A stretch of 64,000 nucleotides of DNA from Tahibacter aquaticus (lineage in GTDB: Bacteria > Pseudomonadota > Gammaproteobacteria > Xanthomonadales > Rhodanobacteraceae), in assembly GCF_004363655.1 (NCBI RefSeq), contig NZ_SNZH01000002.1, forward strand, positions 310,001 to 374,000. The letters are read 5' to 3'. Both the position numbers and the translations under genes were made by a program. The notes under the pieces were generated by a model that saw nothing but the letters and a program-made list of their open reading frames with translations, was not told where the DNA came from and did no database searches. Shown here one piece after another: positions 33,633-42,345 of this stretch. Each line of letters begins with the position of its first letter. Within the stretch, counting starts at the first letter, position 1.

Positions 33633-35129
33633 CTAGTCCGCTGCCACCGTGCGTTCTTTCGCCCAGCTGCGCAGGTCTTCGACCTGTTCGGCCATCAGCA
33701 CCGACAACGGCCGGGTGCGGCGGATTTCGTCGAGGATGTCCTGCTGGATCAAACCGCGCTGTGCGCCGGCGGCGGTATACAAGGCCGCAACGATGGCCTG
33801 TTCGATCTCGGCACCGGAGAAACCCGCGGCGGCCGTCGCGAGTGTCGTGGGCTCGAAGCCGAGTTTGTCCAGTTCGCGCTTGTGCAGGTGCAGGCGGAAG
33901 ATTTCTGTGCGGATGGCTTCGTCCGGCAGGTCGACGAAGAAGATTTCGTCGAAGCGGCCTTTGCGCAGCAGTTCGGCCGGCAACTCCTGTACCTGGTTGG
34001 CGGTGGCGACGAGGAATACGTTGGCCTTGCGCTCGGCCATCCAGGTCAGCAGATAACCCAGTACCCGGCGCGACACGCCGTCGTCGGAACTGCCAGCGGC
34101 CAGACCTTTTTCGATTTCGTCGATCCACAGTACGCAGGGCGCCAGCAGTTCGGCGTTTTTCAGCGCGGCGCGCAGGTTGCGTTCGGTTTCGCCGTGGAAT
34201 TTGTTGTACAGCGAACCGAAATCCAGCCGCGCCAGCGGCACGCCGAAACCGCCGGCGATGGCCTTGGCGGCCAGGCTCTTGCCGCAGCCTTGCACGCCGA
34301 GCAGCAGCACGCCCTTGGGCGGATCGAGCTTGATCGCGGTCTTCGCGCCGATGAATGCGCCGCGGCGCTGGTTGACCCAGGTCTTCAGCCGGCTCAGTCC
34401 GGCCACGTCGGCAAATTGCGCGGTGTGGTATTCGAAATGCAGCAGGCCGTCGCGGTTGAGCAGGGCGAACTTGGCCTTGGCCAGCTCGGGCAGGTCGTCC
34501 TGGCCGAGTGCGCCGTCGCGCCAGATCAGCTGGCGCACGATCTGCCGCGCATCGTTGAGGGTAAGTCCGATCAGGTTGCGCACCATGGTGCGCGCCGCAT
34601 CGGCGTCGACTTCGACGCGCTTGCCGGTTTCGCGCGAATAGGCGAACGCCTCGGCGCGCAGCAGGTCGGCGATGGCCTTGGCGTCGGGCAGGCTGAGGCT
34701 GAAGCGGGTGACGTAGGGCTCCAGCTCCTCGGGAATTTCCAGCTTGGTCGCCACCAGTACGACGGTATGCGCGACGCCGCCCTGGCGCTGCACGATTTCG
34801 CGCAGCAGGCGCAGGATCATCGGATAGCGCAGGTAGGGATTGAAATCCAGCATCAGATAGATGCCGCGTGCGGCCTGCTGGCGCATGTACTGCAAGGTGT
34901 AGGACGCATCCGGCGCCAGCGAGTCGACGCTGTCGCCGCCGCTGTCGGACAGGTCCAGGTCGATGCGGCGCAGCCCTTCGGTGATGCTCCAGCGGTGCAG
35001 CGGCAGCAGCGCGTCGGCGATGGCGTGGCGAAAACTTTCGATGACGCGGTCTTCTTCCGGCGACTCGATTGCGATCAGCGGTGTGGCCGCCCGCAGCAGG
35101 GTGACCAGGTCATTATGGGTGGTGGGCAT
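33633..35129 (-). CDS. Ycf46-like AAA ATPase
   Basis: 498 residues from the ATG at 35129; the frame is open far upstream but there shadows the TPR gene. An N-terminal non-ATPase part (about 1-230) with LIAIESPEEDRVIESFR at its start matches the Ycf46 family of bacteria and plastids. The AAA module follows: Walker A GVQGCGKS, Walker B LWIDEIEKG, sensor 1 VATANQ and arginine-finger region RKGRFDE. The C-terminal helical lid has GFSGAEIEQAIVAALY. In cyanobacteria Ycf46 has been tied to CO2 and photosynthesis regulation; in this organism its role is unknown. Divergent from the TPR gene. Confidence 0.87.
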   Translation of the reverse strand: MPTTHNDLVTLLRAATPLIAIESPEEDRVIESFRHAIADALLPLHRWSITEGLRRIDLDLSDSGGDSVDSLAPDASYTLQYMRQQAARGIYLMLDFNPYLRYPMILRLLREIVQRQGGVAHTVVLVATKLEIPEELEPYVTRFSLSLPDAKAIADLLRAEAFAYSRETGKRVEVDADAARTMVRNLIGLTLNDARQIVRQLIWRDGALGQDDLPELAKAKFALLNRDGLLHFEYHTAQFADVAGLSRLKTWVNQRRGAFIGAKTAIKLDPPKGVLLLGVQGCGKSLAAKAIAGGFGVPLARLDFGSLYNKFHGETERNLRAALKNAELLAPCVLWIDEIEKGLAAGSSDDGVSRRVLGYLLTWMAERKANVFLVATANQVQELPAELLRKGRFDEIFFVDLPDEAIRTEIFRLHLHKRELDKLGFEPTTLATAAAGFSGAEIEQAIVAALYTAAGAQRGLIQQDILDEIRRTRPLSVLMAEQVEDLRSWAKERTVAAD

Positions 35130-35285
35130 AGGTCCGGATCGTAGCAGGCAGCCCGCGTTTGCGGCCGCGCCCGCTGCCGGCAATTGTGCGCACGCCGACG
35201 CGTGGCGCTGGCAAAGGCGCAGCACGGGCAGCTGCGGCATAATGGCCGGCTTGCGGCCAGGCCGCCCCGTCCTGTTGTGAAGCCC

Positions 35286-37352
35286 ATGCTGGAAGAACTG
35301 ACCCGACTGCATTCCCAAGGCCATCTTGACCAGGCCGAAAGCGGCTACCGCGAACTGCTCGCGGCCGAGCCCGACAATGTCGACGTGCTGCATCTGCTGG
35401 GCCTGTTGCGCCGCCAGCGCCAGGATCTGCTCGAAGCGCGCCAGCTGCTGGACAAGGCGCGCCGCCTGGCCCCCGAACGCGGCGACGTGGCGCTGGAACT
35501 GGCCGGGCTGTATTTCCTGGAACAAGACCCGATCGGCGCGCGCGTGCTGATCGAGGAAACCCTCAAGCACAATCCCAACCAGCCGGGTGCGCATACCTTG
35601 CTGGGACGCATCGCGGTGATCCAGGACGACCTGCCCCGGGCCGAGACGCTGTTCCGCACCGCCCTGCGCACCAACGAAAACGACGCTTATGCCATTGCCG
35701 GCCTGGGGCGCCTGCTGCTCGACCGCGGCGAAGCCGAGCGTTCGCTGGCCTATCTGAGCCGCGCGGTGGAGCTGGTGCCCAAGGACGCGAACCTCGCCTA
35801 TGCGCTGGCGCGGGCGCTGGTACTCAACGGCAATCGTGCGTTCGGCGAACAGGCCGCGCGCAATGCGCTGGCGCTGCAGCCGGAATTGCACGCGGCGCGC
35901 CATCTGCTCGGCCAGCTGATGCTGGACGCGCGCAATTTCGATGAGGCCCTGGCCACCTTCGCCGTGCTCAGCGAGGCGCCGGGTTTCAAGGCGGTTGCCT
36001 TGTTCGGCCTGGCCGACGTGGCGCGCCAGCAGCTGCGCCTGGACCGTGCCGCGGAGCTGTACCGCGAAGGCCTTGCGCTGGAGCCCGATCACGTGCGCGC
36101 GGTGCAGTTGCTGGGCTCCTGCCTGATCGGCGGCGGCCGCAGCGACGAAGCGCTGGCGCTGTACCAGGATTTCCTCGCGCGCAATCCGCAGGTAGTCGCC
36201 ATCGAGGCGGCCCAGGCCGAACTGCTGGCCCAGGCCGGCAACGACGCCGGCGCGCTGGCGATCTGGCAGCAGCTGGCGCAGCGCCGGCCGAACGACCCCA
36301 TCCCGCTGGCCCGCCTGGCCGTGCTGCACGAGCGTGGCGGCGATTTCGCCGGCGCCGATGCGCTGGCCGCCCGCGTCGCCAGCGCCCTGCCGGAAGACGT
36401 GGACCTGGTGCTGCTGCGTTCGCGCTCGGCCCAGCGCGAAGGCCGCGACGGGGACTCGCTGGCCCTGCTCGAAAGCCTGCGCTCGCTGCCGCTGTCGCCG
36501 TTCGGCGTGATGCAGGCGGCACACCAGTACGGTGTGCTCGCCGACCGCAGCAATGCCGCGCAGTCCGCCGTGCCGGCCTGGCTGGAATCGCAGGCCGCGC
36601 TGCCGGTGGCCGTGCACGAACAGCCCAGCCTGGGCGCGGAACTCGATAGCGCGCTGGCCGCGCCGGCAGCTGCCGCACAAGGCCGCGCGCCGATCTTCCT
36701 GCTCGGCCTGCCGGGCAGCATGGTCGAGCGCGTTGCGGCCTTGCTGCATCAGCAGCCGGGTCTGCAGTTGTTGCGCGACCGCGCCTTTGCGCCGACGCGC
36801 AACGACGCCTTCAGCCAGCCTGATTTCGCGGCCTGGGCCACGGGCGTCGACGCGGCTGCCGCGCAGTCCGTGCGCCAGCAATGGGAAGCGGAAGTGCGCC
36901 GCATCGGCGCCGATCCGGATGCGCCGCTGGTGGACTGGCTGGTGCGCTGGGACGCGCGCCTGCTGCCGCTGCTGCGCCAGGCCTTTCCCGGCGCCACCCT
37001 GATCGTGGTCGAGCGCGACCCGCGCGATCTGCTGCTGAACTGGCTCGCCTTCGGCTGGATGGCCGGCTTTGCCCTGCACGAACCCGTCGCCGCGGCGCGC
37101 TGGCTCAAGGCTGCGCAGGTGCATATGGCGCGCTGCGACCAGGTCGACGGCCTGCGCACGCTGCGAATCAATGCCGATGCCGTGCTGGTCGATCCGATCG
37201 GGCAGGGCCAGCCGCTGGCTGCCGTCCTGGGCCTGGAGTCCCTGCTGCCCGGTGCGCCGCAGCGCGGCCTGGGCGGACTTCCCATCGGCCTGCCGGCCGG
37301 GCGTTGGGAGGCCTATGCCGAAGTGCTGGGCGCCGCGTTCGCCGAACTGTAA
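35286..37352 (+). CDS. TPR protein with degenerate sulfotransferase-like domain
   Basis: 688 residues from the ATG at 35286. About 430 residues of tetratricopeptide repeats are followed by a sulfotransferase-like domain starting at PIFLLGLPGS. In active TPR sulfotransferases this loop reads like PRSGTTLVE; here it is GLPGSMVERVAALL, so the 5'-phosphosulfate-binding SGTT is missing. The later VVERDPRDLLLNW, matching the 3'-phosphate motif, is kept. It may be inactive or bind another ligand. It precedes a second TPR gene encoding an Asp/Asn hydroxylase, suggesting both act on the same proteins or glycans. Confidence 0.82.
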   Translation: MLEELTRLHSQGHLDQAESGYRELLAAEPDNVDVLHLLGLLRRQRQDLLEARQLLDKARRLAPERGDVALELAGLYFLEQDPIGARVLIEETLKHNPNQPGAHTLLGRIAVIQDDLPRAETLFRTALRTNENDAYAIAGLGRLLLDRGEAERSLAYLSRAVELVPKDANLAYALARALVLNGNRAFGEQAARNALALQPELHAARHLLGQLMLDARNFDEALATFAVLSEAPGFKAVALFGLADVARQQLRLDRAAELYREGLALEPDHVRAVQLLGSCLIGGGRSDEALALYQDFLARNPQVVAIEAAQAELLAQAGNDAGALAIWQQLAQRRPNDPIPLARLAVLHERGGDFAGADALAARVASALPEDVDLVLLRSRSAQREGRDGDSLALLESLRSLPLSPFGVMQAAHQYGVLADRSNAAQSAVPAWLESQAALPVAVHEQPSLGAELDSALAAPAAAAQGRAPIFLLGLPGSMVERVAALLHQQPGLQLLRDRAFAPTRNDAFSQPDFAAWATGVDAAAAQSVRQQWEAEVRRIGADPDAPLVDWLVRWDARLLPLLRQAFPGATLIVVERDPRDLLLNWLAFGWMAGFALHEPVAAARWLKAAQVHMARCDQVDGLRTLRINADAVLVDPIGQGQPLAAVLGLESLLPGAPQRGLGGLPIGLPAGRWEAYAEVLGAAFAEL

Positions 37353-37535
37353 CCTCGGCTTGGCCTACGCGCTGCAGGACACTGGGGAGGGTCTGGAGAC
37401 GTGTCGAATTTGTGGCTTTGCTACCCGGCGGCTCGGCGCCGCGACGGCAGCCGGTCCTTGTCCTGCAAGGGCCGGGCATACGGCAATTGGCGCCATCAAC
37501 GCCGGATTCCTGCCTGTGGCGGGGTGGCCTAGTCC

Positions 37536-38846
37536 ATGACCGCTCCCGCGCCGCCGGCTGCGCTGGCTGCCCAGTTGGAACAGGCGCGCAACGCCGCGAC
37601 GCAGGGGCGCATCGCCGAAGCCGAGGCGCACTACCAGCGCCTGCTTGCGTTACTGCCCGATTCGGCCGAGGCGCTTAACTTCCTTGCCATGTGTGCGCTG
37701 GCCCGGCAGCAGCCGGCCCAGGCCATCGCCCTGCTCGAACGCGCCCGCGCGCTGGTGCCCGCCGATGCGGAGACCCTCAAGAGCCTGGGCCTTGCCTATC
37801 GCCAGGCCGGCCGCACGGACGAAGCCGTGGCCAGCCTTGGCGCCGCGGTGGAGCAGGCGCCGGATTATTTTCTTGCACGTTTCCACCTGGCTACTTTGCT
37901 GCAGCAGCTCGGTCGCGACGACGAGGCCTTGCCGGTGTTTTTCCGTGCCCTGCGCGATGCGCAGGATCGTGGCCACTGGCGCGACCAGCAGTCTACGCCG
38001 CCTGGCCTGCGCCAGGCCGTGGTGGCAGCCATGCGCTATGTCGACGAGGGCCGCCATCGCCTGTTCGACGGCGTGCTGGCGCCGCTGCGCCAGCGCTACG
38101 GCGCGCAGGAGCTGGGCCGGGTGGAACAGGCACTGGCGATCTACCTGGGCGACGCGCCGGCCCAGTACGCCGATCCGGCGCAACGGCCGCTGTTCCTGTT
38201 CTTTCCCGGCATTGCCTCGCAGGGCTACTACGAGCGCGAGCGCTTCCCCTGGCTGGAGACGCTGGAACAACACACCGACGCGATCCGCCTGGAACTGCTC
38301 AACCTGCTCGCCGCCGAGCACGGGTTTGAGCCGTTCCTGCGCTTCGATTCGCTCAAGCGCGTGGAAGACTACTTGCGCGGCCCCAGCGGCCAGGCCGGCT
38401 GGACCGGTTTCTTTTTCTACCGCCACGGCGAGCGCCGCGAAGAGAATTGCGCGCGCTGCCCGCTGACCAGCCAGGTGCTCGATGCGCTGCCTATCGTGCG
38501 TATCCGCGAGCATGCGCCGGAAGTGCTGTACTCCCTGCTGACGCCGGGCGCGCACATCCTGCCGCACCGCGGCGTGACCAATACCCGCCTGGTGACCCAT
38601 CTGCCGCTGATCGTGCCGGACCACTGCGCACTGCGTGTCGGCGGCGTCGATCACGTCTGGCAGGAAGGCCGCTGCGTCGTATTCGACGATACCTACGAGC
38701 ACGAAGCCTGGAACCGCAGCGAGCAGACCCGCGTGGTGCTGATCCTCGACACCTGGCATCCCGACCTCAGCGAGGCCGAGCGTGCCGCCGTGACCGACCT
38801 GGTCGGCGCGATCGGCGGGTTCAATCAGCGTGCCGGATTGAAATAG
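37536..38846 (+). CDS. TPR-linked aspartyl/asparaginyl beta-hydroxylase
   Basis: 436 residues. TPR-like repeats fill about residues 10-135. The C-terminal half is the Fe(II)/2-oxoglutarate hydroxylase domain: ILPHRGVTNTRLVTHLPL holds the first iron His and following substrate residues, FDDTYEHEAWN the second His, and the Arg of TRVVLILD would bind 2-oxoglutarate. AspH-type enzymes use a two-His iron site, so the set is complete. It follows the TPR-sulfotransferase gene by 183 bases. The closest well-known build is AspH and its bacterial relatives that modify lipids or proteins. Confidence 0.9.
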   Translation: MTAPAPPAALAAQLEQARNAATQGRIAEAEAHYQRLLALLPDSAEALNFLAMCALARQQPAQAIALLERARALVPADAETLKSLGLAYRQAGRTDEAVASLGAAVEQAPDYFLARFHLATLLQQLGRDDEALPVFFRALRDAQDRGHWRDQQSTPPGLRQAVVAAMRYVDEGRHRLFDGVLAPLRQRYGAQELGRVEQALAIYLGDAPAQYADPAQRPLFLFFPGIASQGYYERERFPWLETLEQHTDAIRLELLNLLAAEHGFEPFLRFDSLKRVEDYLRGPSGQAGWTGFFFYRHGERREENCARCPLTSQVLDALPIVRIREHAPEVLYSLLTPGAHILPHRGVTNTRLVTHLPLIVPDHCALRVGGVDHVWQEGRCVVFDDTYEHEAWNRSEQTRVVLILDTWHPDLSEAERAAVTDLVGAIGGFNQRAGLK

Positions 38847-38885
38847 GCCGGGGCTTGCGCTCCGGCCGTCCCGCGCAGGCGCCGC

Positions 38886-40259
<1,374 letters not shown>

Positions 40260-40390
40260 CGAATCTCCATCGGGGCAGCTCGTGCAGTCTGCAAGAGGTG
40301 TTCATCGTTCCCTGCAATCCGCGGCTAGGGCGAACCGAGGGGAACATCTCAACACTATGAAAAATATCAGGAAATATCCAGCCGGCCGGC

Positions 40391-40406
40391 TGGCACGCCG
40401 ATTGAC
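40391..40406 (+). promoter_or_regulatory. Candidate sigma-54 (-24/-12) promoter
   Basis: TGGCACGCCGATTGAC fits the sigma-54 consensus TGGCAC-N5-TTGC in spacing and in all fixed bases except the last (A for C). It lies about 65 bases before the DUF1328 start and next to the divergent gene for a sigma-54 activator, which raises its credibility. Confidence 0.6.
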
Positions 40407-40469
40407 TCTATTACTTCGACCGCGGCGGCATCGGATGCGACGCGGATACCGAAATCAAAGGAGAGTCCC

Positions 40470-40631
40470 ATGTTGCATTACGCCGTTGTGTTTTTCGTGG
40501 TCGCCTTGATCGCCGCAGTGCTGGGCTTCGGCGGAATCGCCGGCGCGGCAGCCGGCATCGCCAAGATTCTGTTCTTCGTGTTCCTGGTGCTGTTCGTAAT
40601 CTCCCTGATCACCGGTCGTCGCCGCGTATAG
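40470..40631 (+). CDS. DUF1328 (YtjA-like) small membrane protein
   Basis: 53 residues, with two closely spaced hydrophobic helices ([20 protein letters not shown] and [20 protein letters not shown]) and a basic tail (TGRRRRV-type, here TGRRRV). The AGGAG site is 6-7 bases before the ATG. DUF1328/YtjA proteins are tiny inner-membrane proteins induced by stress; their molecular function is unknown. First gene after the candidate sigma-54 promoter. Confidence 0.88.
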   Translation: MLHYAVVFFVVALIAAVLGFGGIAGAAAGIAKILFFVFLVLFVISLITGRRRV

Positions 40632-40723
40632 GCGCGACCCTCCCAAGGAAGATCGGTTTTGACGCCCGCATATAGCCGCCACGGAAGGCGGCCTGGCAAA
40701 CCCCTGAAGACAAGGAGCAACAC

Positions 40724-41161
40724 ATGAGCACCAGCAGCAATCTGAAAGACCTGATCGAACTGCTCAACGATGGCGAGAAGTTCTATAGCGAAGCCGCCAC
40801 CAAGGTGAAGGTGCCGGCCTATGCCAACCTGTTCCAGCGCATGGCCCAGCAGAAACAGGCCATCGCCAGCGACCTGTCGGCACGCCTGGCTGCCCACGGC
40901 GAGGCCGCACCCGAAGGCGGTACCGTGATGGGTTCGCTGCGCCAGTTCTATGCCGACGTTCGCGCCAGCATGAGCAAGGACAGCGAGAGCGTCTACGTCG
41001 CCCAGCTGGAACAGACCGAAGACCGCATCCTCGAAGCGTTTCGCGACGAGCTGACCCAGAGCGACGACCTGGAACTGCGCCGCATCGCCGAACGCCACTA
41101 TCCGGACCTCAAGCGCACGCACGACGAAATGCGCGACCTCAAGCGCCGCCTGGCGGCCTGA
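40724..41161 (+). CDS. PA2169/DUF2383 four-helix-bundle (ferritin-like) protein
   Basis: 145 residues, all helical, without signal peptide. The pattern [19 protein letters not shown] at the start and [22 protein letters not shown] at the end is that of the DUF2383/PA2169 family, a ferritin-like bundle with Glu/His residues in helix positions. It is often found with CsbD and DUF1328 genes in stress-inducible clusters, as here. It may bind metal, but that has not been shown as far as I know. Good AAGGAG ribosome site. Confidence 0.88.
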   Translation: MSTSSNLKDLIELLNDGEKFYSEAATKVKVPAYANLFQRMAQQKQAIASDLSARLAAHGEAAPEGGTVMGSLRQFYADVRASMSKDSESVYVAQLEQTEDRILEAFRDELTQSDDLELRRIAERHYPDLKRTHDEMRDLKRRLAA

Positions 41162-41190
41162 ACCGTGAACCAAACCCACAAGGAGCTGTC

Positions 41191-41388
41191 ATGAACCAGG
41201 ACATCATCAAGGGCAAATGGAAGCAGCTCAGCGGCCAGGCCAAGGTGCAGTGGAACAAGCTCACCGACGACGACCTCGGCGTTGCCGACGGCCATCGTGA
41301 ATACCTGGTCGGCAAGTTGCAGGAACGCTACGGCTGGGCCAAGGACGAGGCCGAAGGCGAAGTGAAAAAGTTCGAAAACTCGCTGTAG
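41191..41388 (+). CDS. CsbD-family stress protein
   Basis: 65 residues. The signature start [18 protein letters not shown], the middle [12 protein letters not shown] and the [17 protein letters not shown] end are classic CsbD. The proteins are small, acidic, poorly structured and controlled by general stress in many bacteria; function unknown. Last gene of the three-gene run started by DUF1328. Confidence 0.95.
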   Translation: MNQDIIKGKWKQLSGQAKVQWNKLTDDDLGVADGHREYLVGKLQERYGWAKDEAEGEVKKFENSL

Positions 41389-41445
41389 AAACACCTTGTA
41401 TTCATCTTTGCTGCCGCAATCTGTGGCGCAGGATGAAACGAAATA

Positions 41446-41646
41446 CGGACCGCCCCGGTGGTCCGACAGGAAGTTGACAATGTGACAAGGATGTCAATTT
41501 CCCCAAGTGGATCGGTCACCGTAATACCCTTCCCCCGACCGACCGGTCCCGCACCGCTGTGAAGCGGAGCAGCACCCGCCCCACCCCAAGGGGGCCAAGT
41601 GCAAGCCAACGGCGGCGACGTACCCCTGCGTCGCCGCTTTTTTTTT
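41446..41646 (+). ncRNA. Candidate structured small RNA ending in an intrinsic terminator
   Basis: The 220 bases between csbD and a strong terminator hold no gene but several hairpins: CGGACC/GGTCCG at 41446-41465 with a C-rich loop, TTGACA...TGTCAA, CCGC/GCGG, and CCCC/GGGG shortly before the terminator. The terminator loop is also C-rich (TACCCCTG). Repeated C-rich loops suggest pairing to G-rich ribosome sites, as in sX13 of Xanthomonas. The 5' end is unknown; it could instead be the long 3' tail of the csbD transcript. Confidence 0.35.
41612..41646 (+). terminator. Strong intrinsic terminator
   Basis: Perfect 9-bp GC-rich stem (41612-41620 with 41629-41637), loop TACCCCTG, then nine T. 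It lies 220 bases after csbD. Confidence 0.9.
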
Positions 41647-41788
41647 GGTTATTCGCCCATCCGCCTGCGTCTGCCGCGTGGCGGGCATCAGTGTAAAACC
41701 CCACGAAATAGACTAACGGCACTTGTGGCGTAAATTTCGCCGCGACGTTGCCGCGACATATTCGCGGTCTCTGGGCAGGCAAGCGAGC

Positions 41789-41798
41789 TTAACGTTAA
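41789..41798. promoter_or_regulatory. TTAACGTTAA palindrome upstream of a secreted-protein gene
   Basis: Perfect 10-bp palindrome in an AT-richer stretch about 130 bases before the start of the small secreted protein; a possible operator. The rest of 41647-41927 shows no gene. Confidence 0.3.
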
Positions 41799-41927
41799 AC
41801 ATACATCTTCGCCGTGGCGACTGGCCTACGCTCACAAGGTGCACAAAGAGAATTACTGAAAAGTGACTCTCGACCGTCGTGCACACCTGTCTGCAACAAG
41901 TTCTAGGAAAAACCACGGAGAATATCT

Positions 41928-42275
41928 ATGCGTCTGGTTCGTTCTGCCTTGTTCGCCGCTGTTGCACTCCTCCCCTGCACTGCCTTCGCCAGCGTCAGCC
42001 TGAGCTGTAGCGGCGGCAGCAATTTCTGCTACGCCAGTGCCAGCAGCCCGGGTTCACCCACGCCGTTCAATGTCTACTGGGGCTACAACTATTCGCCGGG
42101 CTCGCCACATGTCAGCGTGGTCATTCCCGCCAACTGCGAAGACGACTACTTCTGCATCTTCCGCTGCCCTAACGGCGATACCTTCCTTACCGTCAGCATC
42201 ACCGTGACCGATGCCAACAACAATCCAATTGGCAGCGCTTCAGACGAGCTGTATTGCACCAATTACGATATGTAG
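41928..42275 (+). CDS. Small secreted Cys-rich protein of unknown function
   Basis: 115 residues with a clear signal peptide (ALFAAVALLPCTAFA). The mature part (about 93 residues) has six cysteines (LSCSGGSNFCYA, ANCEDDYFCIFRC, ELYCTN), probably disulfide-bonded, and a beta-rich Ser/Gly/Pro composition. I do not recognise a family. The ribosome site is GGAG. It has its own upstream region after a terminator and ends at a shared bidirectional terminator, so it is monocistronic. Confidence 0.8.
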   Translation: MRLVRSALFAAVALLPCTAFASVSLSCSGGSNFCYASASSPGSPTPFNVYWGYNYSPGSPHVSVVIPANCEDDYFCIFRCPNGDTFLTVSITVTDANNNPIGSASDELYCTNYDM

Positions 42276-42296
42276 TGCAGGCGGTTGCTGCGGGAA

Positions 42297-42330
42297 AACA
42301 AAAAAGCCGCTCTTGAGCGGCTTTTTTGTT
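42297..42330. terminator. Bidirectional intrinsic terminator
   Basis: Perfect 15-bp stem (42297-42311 with 42316-42330), loop CTTG, with A-tract and T-tract arms, between the converging secreted-protein and TonB-receptor genes. Confidence 0.9.
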
Positions 42331-42345
42331 GCTGCCCTGGCAGGC

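Noticed and set aside
35130-37124. Upstream extension of the AAA ATPase frame across the TPR gene
   Set aside because: The extension shadows the plus-strand TPR/sulfotransferase gene. The Ycf46 family N-terminus begins at the ATG at 35129.
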